Positions 5,710-6,133 of a stretch of 6,133 nucleotides of DNA are shown here, piece after piece. The translations under genes and the position numbers were made by a program. Position 1 is the first letter of the stretch. The number at the start of each line of letters is the position of its first letter. Source of the DNA: DATLSM01 sp049585815 (GTDB lineage Bacteria; Actinomycetota; Thermoleophilia; Solirubrobacterales; 70-9); the NCBI GenBank assembly GCA_049585815.1, contig JBAVAR010000142.1:1-6133 (forward strand). Direction: 5' to 3'. The notes beneath the pieces are model-generated. The model did no database searches. It was given only the letters and a program-made list of their open reading frames with translations, and was not told the DNA's origin.

Positions 5710-6133
5710 ATGGGCGAGTTCGAGTTGCTTGCGCGTATGCGGAAACGGCTGCCGGCGCCGGGACCGCGGGTGCGGGTCGGGATCGGCGATGACGCGGCGA
5801 TCACCGTCCCCGGTGGCGCCACCGCCACCTCGGTCGATGCCCTGATCGAGGGCGTCCACTTCCGCCGTGGGCAGGCGAGCCTGGCTCAGATCGGTCACAA
5901 GGCCCTTGCGACCGCCCTCTCGGACCTGGCGGCGATGGGCGCCGAGCCAGGCGAGGCATACCTCGTCCTCGGCGTTCCGCCCGATCTCGACGAGGACGGC
6001 TGCATCGAGCTGATCGATGCGATCGCCTCGCAGGCCGGCGAGACCGGCACGACGCTGGCCGGCGGCGACGTGACGCGGGCCCCGGCGCTGACCGTCGCGA
6101 TCACCGTGGTCGGTCACGCACAGCGCCCGGAGC
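5710..6133 (+). CDS. thiL: Thiamine-monophosphate kinase, 5' part (runs off the right edge)
   Basis: The window holds the first 141 codons with no stop. ThiL phosphorylates thiamine monophosphate with ATP to give the cofactor thiamine pyrophosphate in the cytoplasm. The N-terminal AIR-synthase-like domain is clear: GEFELLAR (2-9), VGIGDDAA (23-30) with the acidic metal/nucleotide pair D27-D28, SVDALIEGVHF (41-51), K64-A-L-A67, LSDLAAMGA (70-78) and AGGDVTR (117-123). These match E. coli ThiL block by block. The full protein is usually about 320 residues, so a little under half is present and the C-terminal domain lies outside the window. Start choice rests on GGAGGGAG placed 9 nt upstream. 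The gene diverges from the UPF0104-like gene with an 82-nt gap; no other thiamine gene is visible. No frameshift or missing motif was seen in the portion present. Confidence 0.94.
   Translation, partial: MGEFELLARMRKRLPAPGPRVRVGIGDDAAITVPGGATATSVDALIEGVHFRRGQASLAQIGHKALATALSDLAAMGAEPGEAYLVLGVPPDLDEDGCIELIDAIASQAGETGTTLAGGDVTRAPALTVAITVVGHAQRPE

Noticed and set aside
4753..6117. A 454-codon minus-strand open frame spanning the UPF0104-like gene and the thiL region
   Set aside because: It is rich in Arg, Pro, Gly and Ala with no recognisable domain, and overlaps two genes with clear family motifs. It is the expected long antisense or out-of-frame shadow in GC-rich DNA.

Overview
This is a GC-rich (roughly 70% by eye), densely coding bacterial window. 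Base composition, the wording of the penicillin-binding protein motifs, GTG starts and short intergenic gaps suggest a high-GC Actinomycetota, possibly of the Thermoleophilia/Solirubrobacterales type. The placement is inferred from sequence style only. There is no rRNA, tRNA, CRISPR array, insertion sequence or clear sign of recent horizontal transfer.

Layout from left to right: (1) a minus-strand N-terminal fragment at the left edge that reads as a signal peptide (1-64); (2) a minus-strand CPBP-family intramembrane protease (155-874, with an alternative ATG at 841); (3) a plus-strand run of a very small MscS-type channel (840-1256), a bifunctional class A penicillin-binding protein (1286-3442) and a polytopic GT-C-type glycosyltransferase resembling GT87/MptB (3476-4534); (4) a minus-strand multi-pass protein of the lysylphosphatidylglycerol-synthase membrane-domain family (4557-5627), convergent with the glycosyltransferase; (5) divergently from it, the 5' part of thiL, thiamine-monophosphate kinase (5710 to the right edge).

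The plus-strand trio is tightly spaced (29 nt and 33 nt gaps) and probably co-transcribed. Its functional theme is the cell envelope: a turgor-responsive channel core, a peptidoglycan polymerase/cross-linker and a lipid-linked sugar transferase. The facing membrane protein and the CPBP protease also belong to the envelope. ThiL is a housekeeping thiamine-pyrophosphate enzyme and is probably unrelated to them.

I do not see a clearly new system. The most noteworthy local features are: the head-to-head start region where the protease and channel start codons share a CATG; the minimal MscS protein without a vestibule domain; possible CTG starts for two consecutive genes; a perfect 17-nt GC palindrome in the coding sequence of the penicillin-binding protein tail; an inverted repeat whose arms contain both convergent stop codons; and strong enrichment of CGATCG/GCGATCGC words.
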